Assembly (NCBI GenBank): GCA_018402445.1
Contig: JAGYIT010000007.1
Location: 744,001-808,000 of the forward strand
Direction: 5' to 3'
DNA: 64,000 bases
DNA from: Akkermansiaceae bacterium
GTDB taxonomy: Bacteria > Verrucomicrobiota > Verrucomicrobiia > Verrucomicrobiales > Akkermansiaceae
This document shows positions 28,901 through 40,573 of this stretch, in pieces. The translations under genes and the position numbers were made by a program. Below the pieces are notes generated by a model that was not told the origin of the DNA, made no database searches, and saw nothing but the letters and a program-made list of their open reading frames with translations. Position 1 is the first letter of the stretch. Every line of letters starts with the position of its first letter.

Positions 28901-31693
28901 TCACGCGCTTCCATGTTTACGGAGCCAACGAATACCCGTGGAAATACGAGGACGGGATGCGCATCAAGCTCGTCTCCGAGAAGAAATCCTACAAGCCCGG
29001 GGATACCGCCCGCGTGCTCGTGCTCTCGCCCATCGAGGGCACGGCGCTCGTCACTGTGGAGCGCGAAAAGGTCATCAGTTCCTACCTCACTGAGATCCGT
29101 GCGGATAACCCCGTCATCGAGATCCCGCTCACCGACGACCACGCGCCGAACGCCTACGTCTCCATCCTCATTGTCAAAGGCTCCGCCGAATCCGCGCGCG
29201 ACATCAAGGAGCCGCAGCTCCGCCTCGGCTACTGCGAGCTGATCGTCGAGAATCAGCGCGAGCGTCTTGCCGTGGAGATCGCCGAGCCTTCGGAAAGCTA
29301 CCGTCCGGGCGCCGAGGTCACGCTGGTCGGCACGGTGAAAAACGGCGAAGGCATGCCTGCCGCCGGAGCGGAGGTCACCCTCTACGCGGTGGACGAGGGC
29401 ACGCTCGCCGTCATGGGTTACGATACCCCCGATCCCATGGCCTTCTTCTACGATCCCCGCCGCCTCTCCGTGAACGCCGGTACCTCCTTCCACAGCTTCA
29501 TCACCGAGAACGCGGAATACCGCTCTTTCCACAACAAGGGCTTCTTCATCGGCGGCGGCGGCGATCTCAACAAGCTTGCCGACCTGTTCCGCAAAAACTT
29601 CGACCCCTGCGCGGCGTGGGCGCCCACTCTTCTAACAGGTGCCGATGGGAAGTTCTCCCACGCCTTCACCTTGCCCGACACGCTCACCCGTTACCGCGTG
29701 ATCGCCATCGCCCACCACGGCGGCGCGCACTTCGGCCACACCGAATCCGCCGTGCTTGTGAAAAAACCGCTGATGCTGGAGCCGAAGCTGCCCCGCTTCG
29801 CCCACCAGGGCGATCTGCTCAACACCCAGGTCATGGTGCAGAACGCTTCCGGCCGGGCCGCGACATGGGAGGTTACCTGCGCCATCGGCGGCGGGGAGGG
29901 GACTCCGACCGCCAGCTTCGTCGGCTCCCACCAGCAGAGCCTCACGCTTGCCGCCGGTGATTCCGCCACGCTCGTCTTCCCGATCCGCATCGACAACACC
30001 GGCGACGTCATCATCTCCTACAGCGCGCGCCCGCTCTCCCTCCCGGAGGGCGAGCTCACGCCCGGCCTCACCGCCGCGCTCTCCGACGGCGTCCGCGAAA
30101 CCTTCGTCTCCCATTTCCCCATGCCCCTCCTGCGGCAGGTGAAAGCGGTGCGGCTCACCCCCGGATCGGACACGGATCTGCGCGGCCTGCTTTCCAAGGA
30201 GCTCGAAGGCGCCACCGGCCGCGTCGATCTGGAGTTCGCCACCTCGCCGCTCGTCGAGATCGCGTCCTCGGTCGATTACCTCCTGCAGTATCCCTACGGT
30301 TGCGCCGAGCAGACCAGTTCCTCGCTGATGCCATGGCTCGCGGTGAACAATCTTCGCCCCTACGTTCCCGCCTTTGCGAAAAAAACCGACAAGGAAGTGG
30401 CGGATGCGATCCAGGCCGGTGTCGCCCGCCTGCTCTCCATGCAGCGCCCGAACGGATCTTTTGGCTACTGGCCGGGCGCCGCAGGAAACGAACGAATGGG
30501 TCACGCCCTACGCGGGTCTGGTGCTCACGCTCGCCTCGCAGAACGGCGGCAATGTGCCTCCCTCCGCATTGGAAAATCTCGCCAATTACCTGATCGAATC
30601 GCTGCGCGGTGCCGGTGAGGCGAAGTCCTCCGGCGACCTCGAAAACCACGCCCGCTCCCTCTACACGCTCGCCCTCCTCGGCAAAGCCCAAGAGCCCTAC
30701 CACGCGCTGATGATAGAGAAACTTGCCGCCATGAGTACCAGCGCCCGCGCCCTCCTCGCCGCCGCCATGGCTGTCGGCTCCGAAGGCCGGCCCAAGGTGC
30801 TCGCCACCGCAGGCGATATCCTGAAATCCAAGGTCTCCTACAAGCCTCTCGAAGGCGGTTACTGGTCGCCGGGGAACTCCTCCATCGCCGCCGAGCTAAT
30901 CGCCCACATCGCCATTGATCCGAACTCGAAGGAGACCCACGCCACCCTCGACAGGCTCCTCAAGGATCGCAACCCCTACGGCCACTGGCGCAACACCTGG
31001 GCGAACGGCTGGAGCATGCTCGCCGTCTCCCAATACGCCGCACAGCAATCGCTCTCCGGTGAACCTGTGAAACTCGTGCTCGAAACAAAGGCCGGCACCG
31101 AGGAAATCACCCTCACCAAGGATCAGCCCGCCGTCGCCTTTTCCTTCCCGCTCGATCCGGCGGGCGGGATGAGGCTGACAACCACCTCCGCGGCCTTCGT
31201 GCGCATGAAGGTTGCCGGCAAGCCCGTGATCGCGCCCATGGCTCCCGTGGCGAAAAACGGCCTCTCCATCGACCGCCTCTACGAGAAAGTCCTCCCCAGC
31301 GGCCAGACCGAAGTCCTCACCCAGCCCGCCCTTGGCGACCTCATCCGCGTCACCCTCCGCGTCACCTTGCCGAACGACGACACCCGCTACTTAGTCGTCG
31401 ATGACCCGCTGCCCGCGAGCTTCGAGACGGTGAACTCGGACTTCGCCTCGCAGGCCGGCGGCCAGGCCATCCGCACCAGTGAGAAGGATTGGAACATCTC
31501 CCACTCCGAGCTCCGATCTGACCGCGCCGTGTTTTTCATGGATCACGTGCACCGCAGGGGCACCTACCAGCTCACCTACCTCGCCCGCTGCACCGTCGGC
31601 GGCGAGGTCAACGTCCCGCCCGCCAAGGTGGAGTCCATGTATGACCCGGAAAACTTCGCCCTCTCCGCCACCCACAAATTCTCCACGAAATGA
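25975..31693 (+). pseudogene. Alpha-2-macroglobulin family protein, single frameshift
   Basis: Start ATG 25975 with signal peptide MKSACLTALISLLAAGLPQA. Frame-corrected length is about 1905 aa, normal for bacterial A2M (YfhM-like). It holds an MG-domain array, then a bait-like region, the thioester motif GCAEQTSSS with C1443 and Q1446 (YPYGCAEQ), and the thioester and receptor domains. These proteins trap invading proteases in the periplasm. The frame breaks near 30474-30476: one G fewer would join FGYWP to PQETNEWVTPYAGL and the second frame runs to 31693. No penicillin-binding protein pbpC is adjacent, although it is a common partner. It may be intact in the cell if the extra G is an error. 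Confidence 0.9.
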
Positions 31694-31737
31694 GGTTTTG
31701 GCTGCGGAAGTCTGCCATTGAAGAAAATTGGCTACCA

Positions 31738-31757
31738 GCCGGCACGGTGGAGTGCCG
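31738..31757 (+). other. Small hairpin after the alpha-2-macroglobulin gene
   Basis: CCGGCAC-GGTGGA-GTGCCGG, a 7-bp stem with no T tract. It may stabilise the 3' end; not a typical terminator. The rest of 31694-31840 shows nothing recognisable. Confidence 0.3.
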
Positions 31758-31840
31758 GTTCGATATCCGTAGTTGCGGGGGGTAAGGGGGTTAGGAAATC
31801 GCGAGATAGGGTTCCCCAAGCGGGGCGGTCTTTCCAGAGG

Positions 31841-32707
31841 CTACTCGAAGGTGAGGTAGGGTTCTAGGAGTAGGAGGGTCTGCTTGCCGATGCCTTCGAC
31901 TTTATCGAGATCCTCCAGCTTTACGTAGGGGCGGGACTCGATGATGCGGTTGGCGGTGACATCGCCGATGCGAGGGAGTTTCAACAGGTCGTCGCGGGCG
32001 GCGGTATTGGGGTTGATCTTTTCGCCCTCGGCGAGGCCGCGCGGGGCGGTGGCGAGGTCGAGCTCGGCGTTCTCATTGCGTTCCTCTTTTCTCTGTTCGG
32101 GGAGACTTTCCCAATCGGTGACTGCCCATGCGCCGAGGCTGTTTTTGGCGGCCTTGAGTTCAATATCCTCTAGGGATGCACGGTATTCCTTGGAGGTGGT
32201 TCCTGCCGGTGTTTCGCGATAAACGCCGAAGGCGCGGGCGAGGCCGAGCGCGACGAGGCGGGTGGCGAGATCCTCACCTTTGGCGGTGGTGACGAAGCCG
32301 TAGAAGCGCGGGAAGCGGACGTCGCCGCGGGCGTCCGAGTAGGCGGTGTGGACGGAAAAGGGTTCCGCAAGCGCACGGGCGACTTCCTCGGCCGCTTGTT
32401 TGCCGAAGCCTTTGGCGGCCTCGATGGAGGCTTGCGGAGATTCGCCGAAGCCGGAGATGCCGAAGTAGCGGCGCTGGGCGCGGAGGCGGCGGGCGTCGCT
32501 TTCATCGGTCACGTGCCACTCGATACAATCCGCGCCGTAGAGGCGGATGGTGAGTTCTTTCCCCTCGGCGGTGCGGACGAGGAAGCTGTCGCCATCGGCC
32601 CAAGGGGTGGGGACAAGGGTGCAGCGCTCGATATGGTTGAGGGGTTCGGATCCTTTGGAGGCGAGGGTGAGGAAAAGGGTAAGGAAAAGGGTTAGGGGCG
32701 TTCTCAT
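31841..32707 (-). CDS. Secreted SNase-like nuclease with helix-hairpin-helix tail
   Basis: 288 aa from ATG 32707, whose product opens with signal peptide MRTPLTLFLTLFLTLASKG. An upstream extension of 68 codons is not convincing. The staphylococcal-nuclease fold (about 30-190) includes ADGDSFLVRT, IRLYGADCIEW and FGVYRETP. The C-terminus (about 230-288) is a ComEA-like helix-hairpin-helix: INPNTAARDDLLKLPRIGD and LDKVEGIGKQTL. Export plus DNA-binding HhH suggests an extracytoplasmic DNA-processing protein, in nutrition or uptake. The usual SNase Arg/Glu catalytic triad is not clearly complete, so activity is uncertain. Confidence 0.8.
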   Translation of the reverse strand: MRTPLTLFLTLFLTLASKGSEPLNHIERCTLVPTPWADGDSFLVRTAEGKELTIRLYGADCIEWHVTDESDARRLRAQRRYFGISGFGESPQASIEAAKGFGKQAAEEVARALAEPFSVHTAYSDARGDVRFPRFYGFVTTAKGEDLATRLVALGLARAFGVYRETPAGTTSKEYRASLEDIELKAAKNSLGAWAVTDWESLPEQRKEERNENAELDLATAPRGLAEGEKINPNTAARDDLLKLPRIGDVTANRIIESRPYVKLEDLDKVEGIGKQTLLLLEPYLTFE

Positions 32708-33024
32708 ATCGGCGGTCGCATGTTGAAGGGAAAAGGTGAGTTGTAAAACCGGAAATGGGTGTGAAGGGGCAGGGCGATAAAGCTGGGGAGAAGACTGTAT
32801 GAATTTCCGAGGAATCAACCGCGAATGGGTGTCAATAAACGCGAACCCGATCCATATGGCTTTGGCAAAGGGGGGGGGCATGATCTCGATTTTTTCCGCT
32901 AGTTTGATCACGTTGGTGAAGAGTGGAGAGATTTTCGGGTGGGGCGGAGACTATTGCCCGATTTTGCGGTGGCGCGGAGGGTGTGGAGGGGGCAGTTTGG
33001 GCGCGTGGATATGGAAAGCATCGT
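32708..33024. other. Intergenic region with an AACCGCGAATG repeat
   Basis: About 317 bases between divergent genes. It includes a repeat at 32812-32846 (AACCGCGAATGGGTG then AATAAACGCGAA) related to the ATTCGCG repeat at 3990-4035. Otherwise no signal. Confidence 0.45.
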
Positions 33025-33867
33025 ATGGAAAACATCACTTCGTTGAGCATGCACGTGGCCTACGGGCTGGCGGTGGGGTTGTTCCTTGCGGCGGCGGGGT
33101 GGCGGGTGTTCGCGGCTCGGGCGCAGGGTGCGGACGCGCCGCCGGTGCTGCCGGTGGGCAAGGTGGCGGTGTGGATCTACCGCCCGCTGGATCTTGTCGG
33201 GATGGCGGTGATCGCGGGGGTGTTCTATCTGCTGGCGGTGGGGGGCAAGGAGCCGGTCACGATGAGCGTGGGGATCGTGCTGTTTTCCATCATGTTCCTG
33301 TTTCTCATGGCGGCGGTTTCGGTGGCGATCGTAATCCGGCGGATGCATCCGGTGCGTTGGCTGGGTTTGCGTTGGAAGGAGTGGCCGTGGGTGCTGCTGA
33401 TCGCGCCGGGGACGGTGGTGTGCATGTGGGTGTTTTTCGCGGGCTTGCAAGGGCTCGGCTACATGGATCTGATGGAGAGGCTGGGGGTGGAAAAGGTGCA
33501 GGAGACGGTGGAGCTTTTCCAGAAGGGGAAGGATCCGGCGGTGCTGATCCTGATGGCGTTCGCGGCGGTGATCGTGGCTCCGATCTGCGAGGAGGTGGTG
33601 TTCCGGGGCTATCTGTATCCGGCGGCGAAGCGTTTCGCGGGGCCGTGGGTGGCGGCGGTTTGCACGGCGCTGATGTTTTCTGCGGCGCACGGGAATATGG
33701 CGGCGCTGCTGCCCCTGTTCGTCTTCGGGCTGGTGTTGGTGGCGCTGTATGAGTTCACGGGGTCGATCTGGGCTCCGGTGGCGGCGCATTTCCTGTTCAA
33801 CGCGGCGACTGTGGCGGTGCAAATGCTGGTGCGCGTTTACGGGTTGCCGGAGACGGCGGGGCTGTGA
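33025..33867 (+). CDS. CPBP family intramembrane metalloprotease
   Basis: 280 aa from ATG 33025. Seven or eight hydrophobic helices (for example VAYGLAVGLFLAAAGW near the start, VLLIAPGTVVCMWVFFAG). The Abi/CAAX (CPBP, Rce1-like) motifs are present: EEVVFRGYLYP (EExxxR), then HGNMAALLPLFVFGLVLVAL and the third motif HFLFNAATVA. A membrane glutamate-type protease; substrates in bacteria are mostly unknown. It is followed by thiL with a 71-base gap holding a small repeat. Confidence 0.9.
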   Translation: MENITSLSMHVAYGLAVGLFLAAAGWRVFAARAQGADAPPVLPVGKVAVWIYRPLDLVGMAVIAGVFYLLAVGGKEPVTMSVGIVLFSIMFLFLMAAVSVAIVIRRMHPVRWLGLRWKEWPWVLLIAPGTVVCMWVFFAGLQGLGYMDLMERLGVEKVQETVELFQKGKDPAVLILMAFAAVIVAPICEEVVFRGYLYPAAKRFAGPWVAAVCTALMFSAAHGNMAALLPLFVFGLVLVALYEFTGSIWAPVAAHFLFNAATVAVQMLVRVYGLPETAGL

Positions 33868-33883
33868 AAGGTAATTTTTTAAC

Positions 33884-33918
33884 CACAAGATAAACGGGAT
33901 GAACGCAGATGAAGGATG
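33884..33918. repeat. AACCACAAGAT...GAACGCAGATGAA repeat
   Basis: Dispersed-repeat type sequence (AACCACAAGATAAACGGGAT then GAACGCAGATGAAGG) just before thiL. It contains the in-frame ATG at 33909, which argues for the later thiL start at 33939. Confidence 0.4.
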
Positions 33919-33938
33919 TGGATCCGCTTTTTTATGAC

Positions 33939-34817
33939 ATGAGGACGCTGGCGGACATCGGGGAGGACGCGCTGATTGCGCGGCTGGTTGAGCTGATACC
34001 GACAGGTGAAGCGGGCGAGGGGCCGGGGGATGATTGCGCGGTGGTGGATGGAGGCGGGGAAACGCTGCGGCTGCTGAAGACGGATGCGCTGGTGGAGGGC
34101 GTGCATTTCCTGAGGGACGCGGATCCGAGGGCGGTGGGCTGGAAGTCGGTTGCGCGGGTGATGTCGGACTTCGCGGCGATGGGCGGGACGGGTGATCGTT
34201 TTCTGGTGACACTGGCATTGCCTGGAACGATGGAAATCGCGTGGATCGAGGATTTTTACCGGGGGATGGGGGATTGCCTGACGCGTTATGGGGCGCTGCT
34301 GGCGGGGGGGGAGACGAGCTGCGTGCCGGAAGGTTCGGCGGCGGTGATCTCGGTGGCGGCGATGGGTTCGGTGGGGCGGGGGATGGCGGTGATGCGCACC
34401 GGCGGGAGGCCGGGCGACGGGATCTGGGTGACGGGACGGCTGGGCGGATCGCTGGCGGGGAAGCACCTCACGTTTTCCCCGAGGGTAGAGGAGGGGAGGT
34501 GGATCGCGCAAAACCTGCGGCCGACGGCGATGATGGATCTTTCCGACGGGCTGGCGAAGGACTTGCCGAGGCTTGCGAAATCATCGGGCTGCGGTTTCCG
34601 GCTAGAGCGGGCGGCGGTGCCTTGCACGGAGGGCTGCGGGGTGGCGCAGGCGCTGGGGGACGGGGAGGACTTCGAGCTGCTTTTCAGCGCGCCGCCGGAT
34701 ATGGTGACGCGGGGGTGGGGTGAGATGTTTCCCGGGCTGGAGCTGACAAGGATCGGCGAGCTGGTGGCGGAAGGTGAGGGAGAGAGCCTGGAGGGCGGCT
34801 GGGATCACTTCGGCTAA
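33939..34817 (+). CDS. thiL: Thiamine-monophosphate kinase
   Basis: 292 aa from ATG 33939 (an earlier ATG at 33909 lies in a repeat). It phosphorylates thiamine monophosphate to the active pyrophosphate. Start RTLADIGEDALIARL, then GPGDDCAVVD (Mg/ATP site), KTDALVEGVHF, MSDFAAMGG, the GGETS motif, and MMDLSDGLAKDLPRL and GEDFELLFSA near the C-terminus. All are ThiL/PurM-type signatures in proper order. Length is slightly shorter than E. coli ThiL (325 aa). Confidence 0.94.
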   Translation: MRTLADIGEDALIARLVELIPTGEAGEGPGDDCAVVDGGGETLRLLKTDALVEGVHFLRDADPRAVGWKSVARVMSDFAAMGGTGDRFLVTLALPGTMEIAWIEDFYRGMGDCLTRYGALLAGGETSCVPEGSAAVISVAAMGSVGRGMAVMRTGGRPGDGIWVTGRLGGSLAGKHLTFSPRVEEGRWIAQNLRPTAMMDLSDGLAKDLPRLAKSSGCGFRLERAAVPCTEGCGVAQALGDGEDFELLFSAPPDMVTRGWGEMFPGLELTRIGELVAEGEGESLEGGWDHFG

Positions 34818-35009
34818 GGGGATCAAGGTGCGGTTCTGGCGTCGATGAGGAGGGCGAGAGTGAGGGTTTTCATACGGGAAAGATGTAGCGGGCAGGGAGT
34901 GGGGAGCCAAGGAAGAAGCTGCGCAGGTAGGAGGCGTTTTCCTGCTAACCCTGTGGCGTCAGGCGGCGCCGTTTTGTCGGCCTCTTCGGCGTCCCTATCC
35001 CGCTGGAAA

Positions 35010-35051
35010 AGAAAAACCCCGCCTTGTGGCTTGGAAGCCGTTTGGCGGGGT
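35010..35051 (-). terminator. Rho-independent terminator of tRNA-Asp
   Basis: On the minus strand, ACCCCGCC pairs with GGCGGGGT (35044-35051 with 35016-35023), followed by TTTTTCTTTT. It sits 16 bases past the tRNA. Confidence 0.8.
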
Positions 35052-35066
35052 CAACTCGAACGGGGA

Positions 35067-35143
35067 TGGCGGAGCGGACGGGGCTCGAACCCGCGACCTC
35101 CAACGTGACAGGCTGGCGCTCTAACCAACTGAGCTACCGCTCC
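35067..35143 (-). tRNA. tRNA-Asp (anticodon GUC), CCA encoded
   Basis: Minus-strand cloverleaf: acceptor GGAGCGG/CCGCTCC, D arm GCTC/GAGC, anticodon stem CCAGC/GTTGG with loop CTGTCAC giving GUC, T arm GCGGG-TTCGAGC-CCCGT, discriminator G, then CCA at 35069-35067. A strong terminator follows. No integrated element is seen next to it. Confidence 0.97.
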
Positions 35144-35295
35144 ATCCCGTTCGGGTGGGCGGGACGCTATGGAGAGGCTACCACGGGCGCAACCTATTTT
35201 TTGAACGGAGCGCATTTTTTTGCGGGGCTTATTTACGGAGGGTGTTGCCGTCGGTTTTGTCTTTTCTCCCCGTTGTCCGCGCCCTAGTTTGAAGC

Positions 35296-35955
35296 GTGAT
35301 TTTCCGGGAAATGGAACTGTGGTTCGACCCACTCGCGCGCTCCGGTCCCGAGGCGATGGCGGCGGACGAGTGGCTACTGGAACACGCGGAGAACCCCGTT
35401 CTGCGCATCTACCGCTGGGACGGCGAGTGGGGCAGTCTCGGTTATTTCGGGAAAATCGAGGATGCCCGGGGCTGCCTTTCCGGCGTGAATCTCGTCCGCC
35501 GCTGGACGGGCGGCGGCACGGTGGATCACCGCAGTGACTGGACATACAGCCTCATTGTGCCCAAGAAATTCGAAGTCGCCCGAATGAGAGGCGGCGAGAG
35601 TTACCGCGCGATCCACGAGATCCTGACAGGTGTGCTTCGGGTGGAGGGCGGCGATCCTGAGCTCGCGCCCGCGAAGGGGAAATCCGGGGGCATGTGTTTC
35701 GAGAATCCCGTCGAGTTCGATGTGATGGACGCCGCCGGGGATAAGCTCGCAGGTGCGGCGCAGCGGCGCGGCAAGCTCGGCCTGCTGCATCAGGGATCGG
35801 TGGCCACGGCGGGCAATCCGCGGCTGCGGGGAGAGCTTTTCGCGGAGCGCCTCGCAGAGAGCTGGTGGGAGGCGGAGATCCATGTGGACGAGGGGCGCGT
35901 CGCCGAAATCGCCGCTTTGAGATACGCACGCAAGGAATGGCTGGAGCGGCGGTGA
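35296..35955 (+). CDS. Lipoate-protein ligase A / biotin ligase-fold protein
   Basis: 219 aa. A GTG start at 35296 is shown; ATG 35311 is also possible. LplA/LipB fold: LRIYRWDGEWGSLGYFGKIE, the signature RRWTGGGTVDH (about 60-70) for the lipoyl-AMP or octanoyl pocket, and a Lys in KSGGMCFENPVEFD. It could attach lipoate or octanoate to acyl-carrier domains or carry out a transfer step. The lysine corresponding to the LplA catalytic Lys may be in GDKLAGAAQRRGK. LplA versus octanoyltransferase LipM cannot be settled. Confidence 0.8.
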   Translation: MIFREMELWFDPLARSGPEAMAADEWLLEHAENPVLRIYRWDGEWGSLGYFGKIEDARGCLSGVNLVRRWTGGGTVDHRSDWTYSLIVPKKFEVARMRGGESYRAIHEILTGVLRVEGGDPELAPAKGKSGGMCFENPVEFDVMDAAGDKLAGAAQRRGKLGLLHQGSVATAGNPRLRGELFAERLAESWWEAEIHVDEGRVAEIAALRYARKEWLERR

Positions 35956-36057
35956 AGCCGGCCTGTCGATTCGCGGTTGAATCTTCAAAACGAAATCAGC
36001 CTTTACAGCAAAGAGGAGGAAGCTTGACCCGGTTGCGCCGAAAATCCACAACAGGCC

Positions 36058-36780
36058 ATGCAGCCGATTTATGAAGGGAAAGCGAAACGCCTTTGGACCA
36101 CCGACGATCCCTCGATGCTGAGGATGGAGTTCAAGAACGACGCGACGGCCTTCAACGGCGAGAAGAAAGCCAGCTTCGAGAACAAGGGCCGCCTCAACAA
36201 CGCGATCAGCACCCTGATCTACCAATACCTCGAGAAAACCGGCATCCCCACCCACTTCGTCCGCCAGATCGATGAGACGAACGTAGAGGTGAAAAAGGTC
36301 GAGATCCTGATGGTCGAGGTCATCGTCCGCAATGTTTCGGCGGGCAGTTTCTGCAAGCGCACCGGCATGGAGGAAGGGATCGCCTTTTCGCAGCCAGTCA
36401 TCGAGTTCTCCTACAAGAGCGACGCCCTAGGCGATCCCCTCATCAATGACGACTACATCCGCGAGATGAAACTCGCCACCCCGCAAGATATGGCTTTTCT
36501 TCGCGAATCCGCACTGAAGGTGAATACGATCCTCTCCGGATTTTTCGCTGAGGTCGGCCTGAAGCTCGTCGATTTCAAGCTCGAGTTCGGCCGCCTCGCT
36601 TGCGATCCCTCGCGGATCGTTTTGGCCGATGAGATTAGTCCGGACGGCTGCCGCCTGTGGGATCTCAAGACCGGAGAGAAAATGGACAAGGATCGCTTCC
36701 GCCGCGATCTAGGCAACGTGATGGAGGCCTATGAGGAAGTGCTCAAGCGCCTCAAGGCCCGCCTCGAAACGAACGAATAA
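36058..36780 (+). CDS. purC: Phosphoribosylaminoimidazole-succinocarboxamide synthase
   Basis: 240 aa, the normal bacterial SAICAR synthetase length; purine synthesis step 7 (CAIR + Asp + ATP). Start QPIYEGKAKRLWTT, SFENKGRLNNAIST, VEVIVRNVSAGSFCKR (about 84-99), PVIEFSYKSDALGDPLINDD and VLADEISPDGCRLWD are family signatures. The lipoprotein gene follows after 7 bases. Confidence 0.97.
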   Translation: MQPIYEGKAKRLWTTDDPSMLRMEFKNDATAFNGEKKASFENKGRLNNAISTLIYQYLEKTGIPTHFVRQIDETNVEVKKVEILMVEVIVRNVSAGSFCKRTGMEEGIAFSQPVIEFSYKSDALGDPLINDDYIREMKLATPQDMAFLRESALKVNTILSGFFAEVGLKLVDFKLEFGRLACDPSRIVLADEISPDGCRLWDLKTGEKMDKDRFRRDLGNVMEAYEEVLKRLKARLETNE

Positions 36781-36787
36781 GCTTACC

Positions 36788-37231
36788 ATGAAATTCCTCC
36801 CCATCATCGCCATCTGTCTCGCCCACGCCGCCTGCTCCGGGTCGGTAGAGCCGCTGACCGTAAAGCAGTTCACCCTCCGCGACCAGAAGATGGATGGCGG
36901 CAGTGATCCCTTAGTCCGCAATGAGAAGCTGCGCCGCCTCCATGGCGCGGTCAGCCTAGAGGAGAGGAAACAGCGCCTCGGCCAATACTACACCGTCCTG
37001 TGGAATGCGGACGCGGGTTTGGAAAAGGAAATCGTATTCCGCTACCAGCAGGGAGGAAGCCGCATCGAGGAAATGCGCCGCAAAATCCCCGCCGGAACCT
37101 CCGGAGGCAAAGAGGAGTTCTCCATCATCGGCGACAACTACTTCGACAACGGCCGCGTCCTCGTGTGGAAGATCGACCTAAACGCCGGTGGCGAAACCAT
37201 CGCCTCAAAGCAGTCCTACCTGTGGGAGTGA
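36788..37231 (+). CDS. Small lipoprotein of unknown function
   Basis: 147 aa from ATG 36788. Signal peptide MKFLPIIAICLAHAACSGS with a lipobox-like HAAC, so likely a lipoprotein. The remainder is a small globular domain with FRYQQGGSRIEEMRRKIP and VLVWKIDLNAGGETIASKQS. I do not recognise the family. It probably shares a transcript with purC. Confidence 0.7.
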   Translation: MKFLPIIAICLAHAACSGSVEPLTVKQFTLRDQKMDGGSDPLVRNEKLRRLHGAVSLEERKQRLGQYYTVLWNADAGLEKEIVFRYQQGGSRIEEMRRKIPAGTSGGKEEFSIIGDNYFDNGRVLVWKIDLNAGGETIASKQSYLWE

Positions 37232-37322
37232 AATTTCAAATTTCAAAACTCAAGTTTCAAGGAATAGGAAGATTCGGAGCCATGATCTCTTGATTGAATT
37301 TTGAATTTTGAAAATTGAAATT
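37230..37322. repeat. Two TTTGAAA-type repeats before and into cinA
   Basis: First unit 37230-37264 (TTTCAAATTTCAAAA form), second 37290-37322 in the opposite sense (TTGAATTTTGAATTTTGAAA). The latter supplies the TTG start and first six codons of cinA. Confidence 0.6.
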
Positions 37323-38546
37323 TTAAACACCGGCACCGAGCTCCTCCTCGGCAATACGCTCAACACCCACGGCGGTTGGTTCGGGCGGCAGCTTTTCGCC
37401 ATGGGACTGCGCGTGGCGCGGCAGGCGACCGTCCCCGACGGCGAGGCGATCCACGAAGCATTCGGTGAAATGGTGGACCGTGCGGATGTTCTGCTCATCA
37501 CCGGCGGCCTCGGCCCCACCAGCGATGACCTTACTCGCGAAATCGTCGCGGAAACCCTCGGCATTGAGCTCCACCAGGACGAGCAGGCGCTGCGGAACCT
37601 GGAGTCCTTCTTCGCCTTGCGGGACAAGCCCATGGCTCCCGCAAACCTCCGCCAGGCCATGGTTCCCATCGGAGCCGACGTGTTGCCGAATCCCAACGGC
37701 ACCGCCCCCGGCCTCTACCTGCCGCCGCGCATCAACGGTCGTTCGAACTGCGCCGTTTTCCTCCTCCCCGGTCCGCCGCGCGAGCTTTACCCGATGTTTC
37801 ACAGCGAGGTCGCCCCGCGCCTCCGCGCTCTCGCCGGGGTCTCCGACGTCGCCGAAGCCGCGGAGCTCAAATTCACCGGCATCGGCGAAAGCGATTTCCA
37901 CCACGGCATCGACGCGCAGCTCGCGGACATCCCTGGTCTCGAATACGGCTACTGCGCCCGCATCGGCGAGGTCGATCTCCGTCTCATCGGCTCGCCAGAA
38001 GCCATCGCCGCTGGTCGCGATCTTGCCCTCAACTCCTTCGGAGGGCACCTGATCAGCGATGACGGCTCGTCGCTGGAAGCTACGGTTGTCCGCTTGCTGC
38101 GGGAAAAGGCCGCGAAGCTCGCCACCGCCGAGAGCTGCACCGGCGGCCTCATCGCCAACCGGGTCACGAATGTCCCCGGAGCCAGCGAGGTTTTCACCCA
38201 CGGCTGGGTCACCTACGCGAACGAAGCGAAAGCCTCCCAGCTCGGCGTCCCCATGGAAATACTCGAATCCCATGGCGCCGTCTCCGAGGAAGTTGCCCGT
38301 ACCATGGCGGAGGGAAGCCTGCGGGAAAGCGGCGCGGACTACGCCATTGCCGTCACCGGCATCGCCGGCCCCACCGGCGGCACGGAGGAAAAACCCGTCG
38401 GCACCGCATGGCTTGGTCTTGCCGAAAAGGGCGGTGGCACCCTCGCCGTGAAAGTCTTTCACCCGCGTGCGCGAAAGGATTTCAAGCAGGCCGTCTCCCA
38501 ATCCGCTCTCGAACTTCTCCGCCGTAGGCTTGTCGGTATGGGCTGA
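37308..38546 (+). CDS. cinA: CinA-like nicotinamide-nucleotide amidohydrolase
   Basis: 412 aa, TTG start. The N-terminal MoCF/COG1058 domain (about 1-170) has ILNTGTELLLGNTLNTHGGW and TGGLGPTSDDLTRE and acts as an ADP-ribose pyrophosphatase in homologues. The C-terminal CinA domain (about 255-410) has LATAESCTGGLIANRVT and YAIAVTGIAGPTGG, the NMN deamidase of pyridine-nucleotide salvage. Length and domain order are normal. The first codons coincide with a dispersed repeat and match the start of the methyltransferase at 2664 base for base except a few positions. Confidence 0.93.
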   Translation: MKIEILNTGTELLLGNTLNTHGGWFGRQLFAMGLRVARQATVPDGEAIHEAFGEMVDRADVLLITGGLGPTSDDLTREIVAETLGIELHQDEQALRNLESFFALRDKPMAPANLRQAMVPIGADVLPNPNGTAPGLYLPPRINGRSNCAVFLLPGPPRELYPMFHSEVAPRLRALAGVSDVAEAAELKFTGIGESDFHHGIDAQLADIPGLEYGYCARIGEVDLRLIGSPEAIAAGRDLALNSFGGHLISDDGSSLEATVVRLLREKAAKLATAESCTGGLIANRVTNVPGASEVFTHGWVTYANEAKASQLGVPMEILESHGAVSEEVARTMAEGSLRESGADYAIAVTGIAGPTGGTEEKPVGTAWLGLAEKGGGTLAVKVFHPRARKDFKQAVSQSALELLRRRLVGMG

Positions 38547-38651
38547 GGATCGCGGTTTCACCCACGACTCTGATTTATTGCGTCGCTCTGGCACGGGATC
38601 GGCAGAAACCTTGCATCCCATCACGAAAAACCCCAGATTCCGTTCCAGAGA

Positions 38652-40418
<1,767 letters not shown>

Positions 40419-40573
40419 TCTTTTGTGTGCGGGATGTTCACCGCTTTTGTATGCTTTTGCGAGAAAGTCCGGGAGTTTTGCGAATAAACACGATCCACTG
40501 AAACAAGCTGGGCCGTGATCGTCATGAAATCCGTGGTAATTACTCCAAGAAGCGGGGAGGATCCTGCTTAATC

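Noticed and set aside
27529..29532. 667-codon frame antisense to the alpha-2-macroglobulin gene
   Set aside because: Composition typical of antisense translation of GC-rich DNA, no recognisable family.
35067..35143. tRNA-Asp as attachment site of a genomic island
   Set aside because: No integrase nearby and no second copy of the tRNA 3' end in the window.
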